Part shown: positions 17,772-26,682 of the stretch, piece by piece
Layout of the letters: each line of letters opens with the position of its first letter
Position numbering within the stretch: position 1 is the first letter of the stretch
Assembly: GCA_030149245.1 (NCBI GenBank)
Contig: JASBRX010000028.1
Location: 1-64,000, forward strand
DNA from: Sphingomonas bacterium
GTDB lineage: Bacteria > Pseudomonadota > Alphaproteobacteria > Sphingomonadales > Sphingomonadaceae
Direction of reading: 5' to 3'
Length of the DNA: 64,000 nt
The notes under the pieces: generated by a model
Database searches by the model: none
Told to the model about the DNA's origin: nothing
The model's input: the letters and a program-made list of their open reading frames with translations, nothing else
Translations under genes and position numbers: made by a program

Positions 17772-18442
17772 GCGAGCAGCCGCGCGACTTCGGTAAAGTC
17801 GTGCGCGATGGCGTGGACGCCCAGCGCGCGCAGGCGACTGGCATGGTCCGGGCCGCAATGATTGCCGGCACACAGGCCGATGACATGCGCGCCCGAAGCT
17901 ACCGCTCCGGTCGCCCCCACCGGTGAATCCTCGAGAATCGCACAGCGTTCGATGGGCACGCCAAGCTGCGCGGCGGCGTGCAGGTAGATATCCGGCGCCG
18001 GTTTGCCCCGCGCGACATGCTCGCGCCCGCTGAAGATACGGCCATCGAATGCGTCGCGAATGCCGAGATGGTCGAGATGTGTCCCGATCCAGTGGCTGTT
18101 GCTGGACGAAGCGATGGCGCGAGGCAGATCGTCGGGAAGCGCGCGGACGAACGCGATCGCCCCGGCGACCTCAGCCACGCCTTCCGCCAGCGCGCGGCGA
18201 TTCTCGGCCTCGCGCGCGTCGTGGAAGTCTGCGGGCAATGTGCGCCCGATCCACGACTCGATTGCCTCGATGAACTCGCGCCCTGCGAGGCCCATGAAGT
18301 TCGCCATCGAGTCTTCCGGACTGGTCGGATGGCCGATCGCGGTCAGATACTCGGCGATGTGCCGATTGCCCTCGAACTCGCTTTCAAGCAGCACGCCGTC
18401 GAAATCGAAGATCAGCGCATCGAAACGGACCGACATGCTCAT
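17768..18442 (-). CDS. HAD family phosphatase (beta-phosphoglucomutase-like)
   Basis: The 224-residue protein has the HAD signature FDFDGVL (Asp13 nucleophile, Asp15 acid). A helical cap follows, then a threonine/serine motif in AIASSSNS, the lysine in RGKPAPD and the acidic loop CAILEDSPVG. It groups with phosphatases and phosphoglucomutases acting on sugar phosphates. The substrate cannot be read from sequence. The start overlaps the yggS stop by four bases, so the two form an operon. Confidence 0.9.
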   Translation of the reverse strand: MSMSVRFDALIFDFDGVLLESEFEGNRHIAEYLTAIGHPTSPEDSMANFMGLAGREFIEAIESWIGRTLPADFHDAREAENRRALAEGVAEVAGAIAFVRALPDDLPRAIASSSNSHWIGTHLDHLGIRDAFDGRIFSGREHVARGKPAPDIYLHAAAQLGVPIERCAILEDSPVGATGAVASGAHVIGLCAGNHCGPDHASRLRALGVHAIAHDFTEVARLLA

Positions 18443-19107
18443 GCGCGCGCTCCGAACAAGGCCGTCCCGACGCGGACATGGGTTGCGCCGATCGTCACCG
18501 CGACCTCGAAATCATCCGACATGCCGATGCTGAGCCCCTCCAGCCCGGCCTCGCGCGCCAGCTTGGCGAGTAACGCGAAATAGGGTGCCGAATCGACGCC
18601 GACCGGGGGCACTGCCATCAGCCCGGCGACCGGCAGGCCAGCCGTTTGCGCCTCGGCCAGCAGCGCGGGCAGTTCGGCGACGGCGACCCCGCCCTTTTGC
18701 GGTTCGTCACCGATATTGACCTGAATGAAGCAATCGGGACGCTTGCCGCTTTCCGCCATTGCCTTGCCGAGCGCGGCGACCAGCGACGGGCGGTCGACCG
18801 AGTGGATCGCGTCGAACAGCGCCACCGCATCCGCCGCCTTGTTCGACTGAAGCTGGCCAACCAGGTGCAGACGGATATCGGAATGCGCGGCCTTGAGCGC
18901 GGGCCATTTCGCTGCCGCCTCCTGCACCCGATTTTCGCCGAACACGCGCTGGCCGGCGTCGATCAGTGGCTGGATCGCGTCAGCGTCATGCGTCTTGGAC
19001 ACGGCGATGAGCGTCACATGATCAGCGCGGCGGCCAGCGATCTTTGCCGCATGGGCAATCCGCGACTGGATATCGGCCAGGCGGGTGGAGGCGGTTTCGG
19101 CGGACAT
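18439..19107 (-). CDS. yggS: YggS family pyridoxal phosphate-binding homeostasis protein
   Basis: The 222-residue protein matches the PLPBP/YggS family, a single TIM-barrel domain related to alanine racemase that binds PLP without known catalysis and buffers the cofactor. The PLP lysine is in LIAVSKT (Lys38). The patterns FGENRVQEA, HLVGQLQSNK and IGMSDDFEVA are all intact. Homology begins at the ATG at 19107. It is divergent from the thiamine-phosphate-synthase-like gene, with only 22 bases between the starts, and couples to the HAD gene downstream. Confidence 0.95.
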   Translation of the reverse strand: MSAETASTRLADIQSRIAHAAKIAGRRADHVTLIAVSKTHDADAIQPLIDAGQRVFGENRVQEAAAKWPALKAAHSDIRLHLVGQLQSNKAADAVALFDAIHSVDRPSLVAALGKAMAESGKRPDCFIQVNIGDEPQKGGVAVAELPALLAEAQTAGLPVAGLMAVPPVGVDSAPYFALLAKLAREAGLEGLSIGMSDDFEVAVTIGATHVRVGTALFGARA

Positions 19108-19129
19108 GATCGGCGCTATAGGTGGCACG

Positions 19130-19654
19130 ATGCCGCGCCGCCACCCCCACCCTGCCCGCATGCCGCGCCGCTGGCTGATGACCGACGAGCGGCTCGGCGA
19201 TGCACTGTGGGCGGCGATCGACGCGTTGCCGCGCGGGTCGGGAATCGTCTTCCGCCACTACGTCACTGCGCCCCAGGCGCGACGCGCGCTGTTCGAGCGC
19301 GTGCGTCGATATGCGTGCCGAAGGAGGCTGGTGCTGGTCGTGGCCGGACCACCGCTGGGTCGCGGTGCCATCCAGCGCCATGGTCGTCACCGCGACGTCC
19401 TGACCGCGCCCGTCCATTCGCGGACTGAAGCGATCGCGGCAAAGCGGGCCGGCGCAGCGCTGCTGTTCGTGTCGCCGGTCTATCCCACCCGCTCGCACCC
19501 CGGCGGGCCGTCGCTCGGCCCGGTGCGATTCGGGCTGATGATTCGTGGACTCAAGCTACCGGTGATCGCTCTGGGCGGAATGAACGAGCGGCGTTGGCGC
19601 GCGTTACGCGCAACCGGTGCTTATGGATGGGCAGCAATCGACGCCTGGGCCTAA
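19130..19654 (+). CDS. Thiamine phosphate synthase-like (TMP/TenI) protein
   Basis: The 174-residue protein matches the C-terminal two thirds of the ThiE/TenI barrel: APVHSRTEA, the pyrophosphate-loop-like SPVYPTRSHPGGPSLGP, and IALGGMNERRWRAL. It is shorter than typical ThiE (about 210 residues), and the usual N-terminal LRDK-type pyrimidine-binding segment is not evident. It may be a specialised or inactive TenI-like paralogue rather than the main enzyme. No TPP riboswitch is visible in the 22-base gap before it. I chose the ATG at 19130, and an upstream in-frame ATG at 19085 overlaps yggS. Confidence 0.7.
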   Translation: MPRRHPHPARMPRRWLMTDERLGDALWAAIDALPRGSGIVFRHYVTAPQARRALFERVRRYACRRRLVLVVAGPPLGRGAIQRHGRHRDVLTAPVHSRTEAIAAKRAGAALLFVSPVYPTRSHPGGPSLGPVRFGLMIRGLKLPVIALGGMNERRWRALRATGAYGWAAIDAWA

Positions 19655-19666
19655 GCGGCTCAGCGA

Positions 19667-20386
19667 TCAGAAGCGGATCGCGGTCCCGACATAGACCGCC
19701 TGGCTGTCGCGGCGATCATCCTTCAGCTGCGGCAGGCGATCCTTCTCGCTGGTGTAGCGGACGCCCGCCGTCACATCGAGATTGCGCGTGATCGAATAGG
19801 CTCCGCCGACGTCCAGCGAGTAGTTGGGATCGACCGTCAACAGGCGCGGACCGCGCTCGATCGGCTTCTCGCTGGTCGCCTTGATCCGTCCCGATGCGCG
19901 CTTTCCGGTATAGGAAACGCCGAGATCCATCTTCTGGCTGCTACCCGGCTGACCGGCCAGATCCATCTTGGCGAGGTCGCCCGAGATTGCAAAACGCTTC
20001 CAGCCCACCGACACGCCCAGATTATAGGCGATCGGCTGCAACGTCACCGAAGCCGGAGCAGCAGCGCCGCGATCGGCGATGGCGGCGGCCGGGCGCGTCG
20101 TGCGGGCGCGGACCGCGACGGTCACGCTGCGATTATTAGCCCCGCGCGTGTCGGCTGGCGTGAAGCGGAACCCGCTGCCGGAAAGGCCGCTGCGCGCCAG
20201 GGCGGCCGCGAGTCGCGGGTCAGCCGATGCGGGGGTAAAGGTGCCGATACCCGCAATCTGGCTCGCGCGCTGTGGCGCAGCCCGCTGCGGCGTCCCGGTC
20301 TGCGCGAGCAACGCCGGCGCGGCAACGAGCCCGGCGACGCCCAGCGCCCCCAGCCCCAATCCCGCAATGATCCGACGAATACGCAT
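19667..20386 (-). CDS. Secreted outer-membrane-type hypothetical protein
   Basis: I do not recognise a named family. The 239-residue protein begins with a signal peptide (about 1-28, ending ALLAQ) and has a low-complexity Ala/Arg-rich linker. From about residue 110 it shows alternating short strands rich in Gly and aromatic residues (YNLGVSVGW, LGVSYTGK, LDVGGAYSI, LDVTAGVRYTSE), ending in AIRF. A C-terminal phenylalanine after a beta strand is typical of outer-membrane barrels inserted by BamA. It is probably a small barrel of sphingomonads with unknown function, divergent from the DUF3576 lipoprotein gene. Confidence 0.65.
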   Translation of the reverse strand: MRIRRIIAGLGLGALGVAGLVAAPALLAQTGTPQRAAPQRASQIAGIGTFTPASADPRLAAALARSGLSGSGFRFTPADTRGANNRSVTVAVRARTTRPAAAIADRGAAAPASVTLQPIAYNLGVSVGWKRFAISGDLAKMDLAGQPGSSQKMDLGVSYTGKRASGRIKATSEKPIERGPRLLTVDPNYSLDVGGAYSITRNLDVTAGVRYTSEKDRLPQLKDDRRDSQAVYVGTAIRF

Positions 20387-20523
20387 CGAAACCCCTTATT
20401 CGCGCTAGCCTCTACCATGATTCGACCGCGATGTTCCACAGGGCGAATCCGATTTTGGTGCAGGTGTTGCTCAAGACGCACAGCATGGACCTACAGCGGC
20501 TTGCGCTTGCGGCGCGCGCGCCA

Positions 20524-20537
20524 GCATCTATAGATGC
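20524..20537. promoter_or_regulatory. Perfect 14-bp palindrome upstream of the DUF3576 gene
   Basis: GCATCTATAGATGC reads the same on both strands. It lies 29 bases before the first start codon of the DUF3576 gene and in the divergent region shared with the outer-membrane-type gene. Its size and place suit an operator or a promoter -10 region (TATAGAT within it). The bound factor is unknown. Confidence 0.4.
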
Positions 20538-20565
20538 ACACCGAGCCGAAGAGATTTCCCATAGG

Positions 20566-21012
20566 ATGATGCCGATGAACCGCCAGTTGCGCACCGCGAT
20601 CCTGGGCAGCGTTGCCCTCACCCTCGCCGCTTGCGGTGGCGGTGGCGATCGCCCGCGTGCCGATCTTGCCGCGTCGAAAGTCACGACGATCGGCGTCAAC
20701 GCCTATCTGTGGCGCGCCGCGCTCGACACCGTGTCGTTCGCGCCGATCGCACAGACCGATTCGAATGGCGGCGTCATCGTTACCGACTGGCATGTGAATC
20801 CCAACCTCGCGACCGAGCGGGTGAAGATCACGGTGGCGATCCTCGATCAGGATCTGCGTGCAGATGCGCTGCGCGTCAGCGTCCAGCGTCAGCAGAATCG
20901 CGGCGGCCAGTGGGTCGATGCCCCGGTCGAAGCGGCGACGGTCCAGAAGCTGGAAGACATCATCCTGACCAAGGCCCGCGACCTGCGCCGCGCCGCCATC
21001 GTCGAGAAGTGA
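20566..21012 (+). CDS. DUF3576 domain lipoprotein
   Basis: The 148-residue product starts MMPMNRQ and has a lipoprotein signal with lipobox LAAC, so the mature protein is predicted to be lipid-anchored at the envelope. The rest (GVNAYLWRAALDTVSFAPI, then a region ending in KARDLRRA) matches DUF3576, a family of alphaproteobacterial envelope proteins often found next to leuS and lptE. An AGG precedes the ATG at 20566, and the ATG at 20575 is an equally possible start. Its position suggests a link to outer-membrane biogenesis, which is inference only. Confidence 0.85.
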   Translation: MMPMNRQLRTAILGSVALTLAACGGGGDRPRADLAASKVTTIGVNAYLWRAALDTVSFAPIAQTDSNGGVIVTDWHVNPNLATERVKITVAILDQDLRADALRVSVQRQQNRGGQWVDAPVEAATVQKLEDIILTKARDLRRAAIVEK

Positions 21013-21057
21013 TCCGGCGGGCCACGCGCCCGTCCGGATGAAGACAAGGAAAGACAT

Positions 21058-23568
21058 GTGTCGCGGTTCAACGCGCTGAACGCCGATTCCGCGTGGCAGA
21101 AGGTCTGGGAAGAACGCCGCACCTTCGCCGCGGACGATCATTCGCCCAAGCCCAAATCCTATGTGCTTGAGATGTTTCCCTATCCGTCGGGGCGCATCCA
21201 TATGGGGCATGTCCGCAACTATACGATGGGCGACGTGCTGACGCGCTATCGGCGGATGAAGGGCATGGAAGTGCTCCACCCGATGGGGTGGGACGCGTTC
21301 GGCATGCCGGCCGAGAATGCCGCGATGGAGAAGAAGGTCCATCCCGGCGGCTGGACGCGCGACAATATCGCAACGATGCGCGCGCAGTTGAAGCGCCTTG
21401 GCCTCGCGATCGACTGGGCGCGCGAGCTGGCGACGTGCGAGCCCGATTATTACGGCCACGAACAGGCGCTGTTCCTCGATCTGTTCGCTAACGGTTTGGT
21501 TTATCGCAAGGAATCGACGGTCAACTGGGATCCGGTCGACATGACCGTGCTCGCCAATGAGCAGGTGATCGACGGGCGCGGCTGGCGGTCGGGGGCGCTG
21601 GTCGAGAAGAAGAAGCTCAACCAATGGTTCCTCAAGATCACCGACTTTGCCGACGAGTTGCTCGACGGGCTCGAAACGCTCGACAAATGGCCTGACAAGG
21701 TCCGGCTGATGCAGGAAAACTGGATCGGCAAGTCGCAGGGGGTGCAGTTCCGCTTCAAGATTTCGTCGAGCGATTTCAATGAAGTAGAGGTGTTCACCAC
21801 CCGCCCCGACACGATTTTCGGGTCGAGTTTCGTGGCGATCGCCGCGGATCATCCGATCGCGCAGGCGCTCGCGGCCAAGGACCCGGCGGCGGCGGAGTTC
21901 ATTGCGCAGTGCAAGCTGGGCGGAACGACCGCGGCGGAGATCGAGACGCAGGAGAAGCTGGGCTTCGACACCGGTATTCGCGCGACCCATCCATTTGATT
22001 CTGCATGGGAATTGCCGGTCTATATCGCGAATTTCGTGCTGATGGATTATGGCACCGGCGCGGTGTTCGGGGTGCCGGCGCATGATCAGCGCGATTTCGA
22101 ATTTGCGACCAAATATGGGCTCCCGATCCGCCGGGTCGTCTCCGATGGCGAAAAAACCCAAAGCGAATATGTCGAGGAAGAAAGCTACACCGGCCCCGGT
22201 ACGCTGGTGAATTCTCACTTCCTGAATGGCATGGATGTCGCCGACGCGAAGCGTGAGGTGATCCGCCGCGCCGAATCCGAAGGATGGGGCAAGGGCACGA
22301 CCGTCTGGCGGCTGCGCGATTGGGGCGTTTCGCGCCAGCGTTACTGGGGCACGCCGATCCCGATCGTGCATTGCGAAATTTGCGGCGCGGTGCCGGTGCC
22401 CAAGAAGCAGCTGCCGGTGGTCCTGCCCGAGGATGTCAGCTTCGACATCCCCGGCAACCCGCTCGACCGCCATCCGACATGGAAGCATGTCGATTGCCCG
22501 CAATGCGGCAAGCCGGCGCGGCGCGAGACCGATACGCTGGATACCTTCGTCGATTCGAGCTGGTATTTCATCCGCTTTGCCAGCCAGCCGGGCGACAAGC
22601 CGTTCGACCGCGCGGTGGCCGAGCAATGGCTGCCGGTGAACCAGTATATCGGCGGGGTCGAGCATGCGATCCTGCACCTGCTCTATGCCCGCTTCTGGAC
22701 ACGCGCGCTCAAGCGGATCGGGATGATCGACATCGCCGAGCCGTTCGAGGGGCTGTTCACGCAAGGCATGGTGACGCACGAGACCTACAAGTCCGCCGAT
22801 GGCCGCTGGCTGTCGCCGGGTGAGGTGGTGCGGAGCAACGACGCGCTGGTCGAGGTCGAAGGCGGTGGCCCGGTCACCGTTGGGCGCATCGAGAAGATGT
22901 CCAAGTCCAAGAAGAACACGGTCGATCCCGAACCGATCGTCGACCAATATGGCGCGGACGCGGTGCGCTGGTTCGTGCTGTCGGACTCGCCGCCCGAGCG
23001 CGATCTGGAGTGGACCGAGAACGGGATCGAGGGCGCGTGGCGCTTCGTCCAGCGCTTGTGGCGCCTGTTCGATGGGCTGCAGGCCTGGAAGGGCGAGGAC
23101 AAGAGCCTCGACCGCGTGCTGCACCAGACGATTGCCGGGGTCGCCGCAGATATCGAGGGGCTGCAGTTCAACAAGGCGGTGGCCAAGCTCTATGGGCTGG
23201 TCAACGCGATCGAGAAGGCTGCGCCCAGCGCATCGCGCGCGAACGCAATCCGCACCGCGATCCTGGTCGCCGCACCGATGGTCCCGCATCTGGCCGAGGA
23301 AGCCTGGGCAGCGATGGGCAACTCGACGCTGATCGCCGACGCCGAATGGCCCGCGGTCGACCCGGCCCTGCTGGTCGATGACGAAGTGACGATCGCGATC
23401 CAGGTCAATGGCAAGCTGCGCGACACGGTTACGGCGGCGAAGGGCGCGGACAAGGCCGATCTGGAAGCCATGGCCTTGGCAAACGCCAATGTGCAGCGCA
23501 TTCTGGACGGCGCTACCCCGCGAAAGGTGATCGTCGTGCCCGACCGTCTGGTGAATATCGTCGCATGA
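21058..23568 (+). CDS. leuS: Leucyl-tRNA synthetase
   Basis: The 836-residue class Ia synthetase charges tRNA-Leu. The HIGH-type motif is HMGH (48-51) and the KMSKS loop is intact near residue 613. Between them lies the CP1 editing domain, with [10 protein letters not shown] and [11 protein letters not shown]. The GTG at 21058 directly precedes the conserved [16 protein letters not shown], and an ATG two bases earlier is out of frame. The gene overlaps lptE by four bases. DUF3576, leuS, lptE and holA form a co-directional cluster common in alphaproteobacteria. Confidence 0.97.
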   Translation: MSRFNALNADSAWQKVWEERRTFAADDHSPKPKSYVLEMFPYPSGRIHMGHVRNYTMGDVLTRYRRMKGMEVLHPMGWDAFGMPAENAAMEKKVHPGGWTRDNIATMRAQLKRLGLAIDWARELATCEPDYYGHEQALFLDLFANGLVYRKESTVNWDPVDMTVLANEQVIDGRGWRSGALVEKKKLNQWFLKITDFADELLDGLETLDKWPDKVRLMQENWIGKSQGVQFRFKISSSDFNEVEVFTTRPDTIFGSSFVAIAADHPIAQALAAKDPAAAEFIAQCKLGGTTAAEIETQEKLGFDTGIRATHPFDSAWELPVYIANFVLMDYGTGAVFGVPAHDQRDFEFATKYGLPIRRVVSDGEKTQSEYVEEESYTGPGTLVNSHFLNGMDVADAKREVIRRAESEGWGKGTTVWRLRDWGVSRQRYWGTPIPIVHCEICGAVPVPKKQLPVVLPEDVSFDIPGNPLDRHPTWKHVDCPQCGKPARRETDTLDTFVDSSWYFIRFASQPGDKPFDRAVAEQWLPVNQYIGGVEHAILHLLYARFWTRALKRIGMIDIAEPFEGLFTQGMVTHETYKSADGRWLSPGEVVRSNDALVEVEGGGPVTVGRIEKMSKSKKNTVDPEPIVDQYGADAVRWFVLSDSPPERDLEWTENGIEGAWRFVQRLWRLFDGLQAWKGEDKSLDRVLHQTIAGVAADIEGLQFNKAVAKLYGLVNAIEKAAPSASRANAIRTAILVAAPMVPHLAEEAWAAMGNSTLIADAEWPAVDPALLVDDEVTIAIQVNGKLRDTVTAAKGADKADLEAMALANANVQRILDGATPRKVIVVPDRLVNIVA

Positions 23569-24071
23569 CGCGCCCTGCCCTCCTCCTCGCGCTCGCCTTT
23601 ACCGGCCTGACGCTGTCCGGTTGCGGGCTGCGGCCGCTGTACGGCGGCGGCGTGGGTGGCCCGGTGCAGACGATGCTGTCGGGCGTCGAAGTTGCGCCGA
23701 TTCCGGGCGAGAATGGCTGGCTGGTCGCCAATGCCGTGCGCGACAGGATCGAGGCGACGCGCAGCGGCACCCCGGCTTATCGGCTGGAGATCAAGCTGGA
23801 CGACCGGATTGAGGGTCTGGGCGTGCGCAGCGATGACGTGGTCACGCGCGAGCGTCGGACGCTGCGCGCGCGTTATCAGCTGATCGACCTGGCGACCGGC
23901 CAGACTGTGCTCGACGCGACCGCCGGGTCGGATGCCGGCATCGACGTCGCGGGATCGGAATATGCGACGATTGCGGCCGAGCGGAGCGCGCTGGAGCGGC
24001 TGTCGGGCATCGTCGCGGACCAGATCGTCGCGCGGCTCGCCCGCTACGCGCGCAGCTCCAAAGCGAAGTGA
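23565..24071 (+). CDS. lptE: LPS assembly lipoprotein LptE
   Basis: The 168-residue lipoprotein has a signal sequence with lipobox LSGC followed directly by GLRPLYG, the usual LptE start. A middle region with [20 protein letters not shown] fits the family. LptE plugs and assists the LptD barrel that inserts lipopolysaccharide in the outer membrane. Overlap with leuS (ATGA) and holA (GTGA) shows translational coupling. Sphingomonads have glycosphingolipids in place of typical LPS in many species, so the cargo may differ. Confidence 0.88.
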   Translation: MTRPALLLALAFTGLTLSGCGLRPLYGGGVGGPVQTMLSGVEVAPIPGENGWLVANAVRDRIEATRSGTPAYRLEIKLDDRIEGLGVRSDDVVTRERRTLRARYQLIDLATGQTVLDATAGSDAGIDVAGSEYATIAAERSALERLSGIVADQIVARLARYARSSKAK

Positions 24072-25087
24072 AGGCGAGCGAGGCGCAGATTCGCGCGCGG
24101 CTGGACAAGCCGAGTGCCGACATTCGCCTGTTCCTGCTCTACGGCCCCGATGAGGCGGGCGCGAACGACCTGGCCGCGCGGCTGGGCCGGGCGATGGGGC
24201 CGGATGCCGAGCGCATCGATATCGAGGGCAGTGCGCTCAAGGACGATGCCGGCTTGTTGGCTGGCGAGGCGGCGTCGCTGTCGCTGTTCGGGGGCGCGCG
24301 CTACATCCGCGTGTCTGGGATCGACGATGGCGGCACCGACGCGGTGCGGTTGCTGATCGAGGCCGAAACGGCGGGCAACCCGGTGGTTGCCGTCGGCGGC
24401 GCGCTGAAAGGCACCGGGCGGCTGCTAAAGCTTGCGCTCGCCGCGCCCAATGTGATGGTCCATGCCTGTTACGTGCCCGACGCGCGCACCGCCGGGCAGC
24501 TGGCGACCGGAATCGCCCGCGAACATGGGTTGCGGCTGGTCGGAGGCACGGCGGATCGGCTGGCGGCCATGTCGGGGGGCGATCGCGCGGTGCTGGCGCG
24601 CGAGATCGAGAAATTGTCGCTGTTCCTCGACGCCGCACCCGATCGGCCGCGGGAGGCGGGGATCGAGGCGCTGGATGCGATCGGCGCCGATCTGGGCGAG
24701 GCCGAGATGTCGGGCGCGATCGAGGCGGTGGTGGGCGGTCGCCCGGCCGAGATCGGCGTGGAACTGGCGCGGCTCGACGCGGCGGGGGTGTCGACCATTC
24801 CGCTGCTGCGGGGTCTGGTTCGGCGCCTGATGGCGCTGGCCGAGATGCGGGCCGATATCGACCACGGGATGAGCCCCGGCGAGGTGGTCAAGAAGCACCG
24901 CGTCTTCTTCAAGGAGGAAGCCGCGACGATCCGCGCGCTGCAACGCTGGAACAGCCCGATGCTGGCGCGTGCCGTGGAACGCGCGCGCGAGGCCGAGCGA
25001 GCGATGACGCGTGGCGGGGGAAATGCGGGGCAGGTGCTGGCGGATCATGAGTTGGCGGTGCTGGCGCGCGGGGCGGCGCGGGGGTGA
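24068..25087 (+). CDS. holA: DNA polymerase III subunit delta
   Basis: The 339-residue clamp-loader subunit shows the typical start LFLLYGPDEAGANDLA, the AEAAGNPV-type middle region and a helical C-terminal collar domain (TIPLLRGLVRRLMALAEMR). Delta opens the beta clamp during loading on DNA. The GTG start overlaps the lptE stop. It is the last clearly essential gene of the leuS cluster, and a small orphan gene follows after four bases. Confidence 0.93.
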   Translation: MKASEAQIRARLDKPSADIRLFLLYGPDEAGANDLAARLGRAMGPDAERIDIEGSALKDDAGLLAGEAASLSLFGGARYIRVSGIDDGGTDAVRLLIEAETAGNPVVAVGGALKGTGRLLKLALAAPNVMVHACYVPDARTAGQLATGIAREHGLRLVGGTADRLAAMSGGDRAVLAREIEKLSLFLDAAPDRPREAGIEALDAIGADLGEAEMSGAIEAVVGGRPAEIGVELARLDAAGVSTIPLLRGLVRRLMALAEMRADIDHGMSPGEVVKKHRVFFKEEAATIRALQRWNSPMLARAVERAREAERAMTRGGGNAGQVLADHELAVLARGAARG

Positions 25088-25091
25088 GGAT

Positions 25092-25388
25092 ATGAGCACC
25101 GAAGCCAATTGGGATGGCGACTGGTACGAGATCACCAGCGAAACGGAGCGGCGGGAACTCGACGAAGAATTGCGGCGGGAGGTTTGCCCGGATCATCCCC
25201 TGCACGGTATCGAGTTTTCGGCTGTGGGGCGTCGCTATCGTCGCGACGATGTTCTCTTTCGGCTTGCTGACGGTCGTCACGCGCAAGTCCATTTGACGCG
25301 CCGCAAGGAAGTCTGCCCGGATTGGCCCTCCACCGACATCTATGACAGCTTTGACGATTGGCGATCGGTGCCGGTCAGAGATCGCTGA
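25092..25388 (+). CDS. Small acidic hypothetical protein
   Basis: I do not recognise a named family. The 98-residue protein is acidic and rich in Trp, Asp and Arg, with no signal peptide or membrane segment. A segment reading HPLHGIEFSAVGRRYRRDD is followed by VLFRLADGRHAQVHLTR and a C-terminal DSFDDW motif, suggesting a compact alpha/beta fold. The ATG at 25092 lies four bases after the holA stop behind a GAGGAT ribosome site, so it is probably translated with holA. The size, acidity and scattered tryptophans resemble orphan immunity-type proteins, but that is only a resemblance. Confidence 0.7.
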   Translation: MSTEANWDGDWYEITSETERRELDEELRREVCPDHPLHGIEFSAVGRRYRRDDVLFRLADGRHAQVHLTRRKEVCPDWPSTDIYDSFDDWRSVPVRDR

Positions 25389-25400
25389 GCGACGCTCAGC
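25384..25400 (+). terminator. Hairpin over the stop of the small orphan gene
   Basis: GCTGAGC (25384-25390) pairs with GCTCAGC (25394-25400) around a three-base loop, and the stop codon of the 98-residue gene is inside the left arm. There is no T run, so it is a hairpin that may slow or protect transcript ends rather than a standard intrinsic terminator. Confidence 0.4.
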
Positions 25401-25410
25401 ACCCCCAGCC

Positions 25411-25515
25411 GTCACCCCGGACTTGTTCCGGGATCCACTTGTCCTCATGCCCGGCAGTTTGAAGCTCACGCTGCGCGCTTGCCTCCCGGTGGACCCCGGC
25501 ACAGGGCCGGGGTGA
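25411..25515. repeat. Dispersed inverted repeat with CACCCCGG arms
   Basis: The left arm 25411-25438 (GTCACCCCGG, then a TTGTTCCGGGATCCAC edge) is matched inversely by 25489-25515 (GTGGACCCCGG to GGGGTGAC). The 50-base centre is unremarkable. This type of paired repeat is common between genes in sphingomonads. It lies in the 367-base gene-free stretch between the small orphan gene and parB, which otherwise contains only further palindromes. Confidence 0.75.
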
Positions 25516-25600
25516 CGATGGGGGTGGGGGGTGCGGGTGGGCATCTCACTCTGGTTGAGCGCGTGTCGGGCAGGTGCCCGAATGCGGACGAGCGGCTCTT

Positions 25601-25731
25601 AGCCCTCTCCCGCTTTCGCGGGAGAGGGTTGGGTGAGGGTCTTCTTCATTTTGAGAGGAGGCGAGGCTCCCCGTTTCAACTAGAAGAAGAAGACCCTCCC
25701 CAACCCCTCCCGCAAGCGGGAGGGGCTTTAA
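25601..25731. repeat. Large nested inverted repeat downstream of parB
   Basis: The block 25601-25647 is the approximate inverse of 25683-25731: AGCCCTCTCC and GGTCTTCTTC on one side, GAAGAAGACC and GGAGGGGCTT on the other. Each arm has its own internal hairpin, CCTCTCCCGC with GCGGGAGAGG (25604-25627) and CCCCTCCCGC with GCGGGAGGGG (25704-25725). The second hairpin lies about 30 bases past the parB stop and may end the parAB transcript, but no clear T run follows it. Confidence 0.75.
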
Positions 25732-25755
25732 AATACATGTAAACTACTGATCTAA

Positions 25756-26682
25756 CTAAATTTTCTCGCCCGTAAGCCGCTGACAGATCATATCCAGCTG
25801 ATCCAGCGTCGAATAGGCAAGCGTCAGCGCCCCGCCCTTTTCGCCGAAGCTGATCTTGACGTTGAGGCCCAGCACGTCGCCCAGCTGGCGTTCCAGCGCG
25901 ACGATATCGGCGTTGGCAGTGCCGCCGCTGGCCTTATCGCCACCGCCCTTCCCCGCCGCGCGCGGCTTGGCTTCGCGCGCGAGTTTTTCGGTGTCGCGCA
26001 CCGACAGGTCGCGTTCGACGACGATCTTGGCGAGCTTTTCCGGGTCCGGGGCACCGATCAGCGCGCGGGCGTGGCCCATGGTCAGCCCGCCCTCGACCAC
26101 GCGCTGACGTACGCTTTCCGGCAGGTCGAGCAGGCGGATCAGATTTGCGATGTGGCTGCGCGATTTGTGGACGATCTTGGCCAGCGCCTCCTGGCTGTGG
26201 CCGAAATCGTCGATCAGCTTGGCATAGGCCTCCGCCTCCTCGATCGCGTTCAGATCTTCGCGCTGAATATTTTCGACGATCGCGATTTCCAGCGTCTGCG
26301 CCTCGTCGAGGTCGCGGACGATCACTGGCACCTCGTGCAGACGTGCGCGCTGCGCCGCGCGCCAGCGGCGTTCGCCGGCGACGATCTGATAGTCCTTGCC
26401 GTGCGGGCGCACCAGGATCGGCTGAATGAGGCCGCGCATCGCGATCGATTTGGCGAGCTCCTCCAGCGCATCCTCATCGAAATGGCGGCGCGGCTGTTCC
26501 GGGTGCGGGGCGAGCGAGCTGACCGGGAGCATGCGGACGCCCATCGACGGCTCGGTGCCGGGGCGGACGGGCTCTTCGCGTTCGGCATCGCCCAGCAGTG
26601 CGCTGAGTCCGCGACCGAGGCCTGGGCGCGCCTTGCGCGTGCTGAGCGGGGCGGCAGCGGGAGTCGGGGTCTCTTCGGTCAT
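25756..26682 (-). CDS. parB: Chromosome partitioning protein ParB
   Basis: The 308-residue protein has the ParB/Spo0J CTP-binding N-terminal domain (VSSLAPHPEQPRRHFDEDAL, then IVAGERRWRAAQRA), a helix-turn-helix region (HSQEALAKIVHKSRSHIANLIRLL) that reads parS, and a C-terminal dimer domain. An Arg/Lys-rich N-terminal tail fits a ParA-activating segment. It overlaps parA by four bases. Canonical parS sites are found 1 to 3.3 kb away in the same operon. Confidence 0.96.
   Translation of the reverse strand: MTEETPTPAAAPLSTRKARPGLGRGLSALLGDAEREEPVRPGTEPSMGVRMLPVSSLAPHPEQPRRHFDEDALEELAKSIAMRGLIQPILVRPHGKDYQIVAGERRWRAAQRARLHEVPVIVRDLDEAQTLEIAIVENIQREDLNAIEEAEAYAKLIDDFGHSQEALAKIVHKSRSHIANLIRLLDLPESVRQRVVEGGLTMGHARALIGAPDPEKLAKIVVERDLSVRDTEKLAREAKPRAAGKGGGDKASGGTANADIVALERQLGDVLGLNVKISFGEKGGALTLAYSTLDQLDMICQRLTGEKI

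Noticed and set aside
15885..17873. Upstream in-frame extension of the ABC ATPase gene across tldD
   Set aside because: Similarity to ABC ATPases starts only at 15884, and the upstream part is antisense to tldD.
19108..19129. TPP riboswitch before the thiamine-phosphate-synthase-like gene
   Set aside because: The space between the divergent starts is only 22 bases, too short for the riboswitch.
20491..23289. Open frame of about 930 codons opposite leuS
   Set aside because: It is antisense to a clear leuS, has no recognisable domain, and long antisense frames are usual in GC-rich DNA.
25601..25731. CRISPR-like repeats
   Set aside because: The repeats are inverted pairs with no regular spacing or spacers, so they are palindromic elements, not a CRISPR array.
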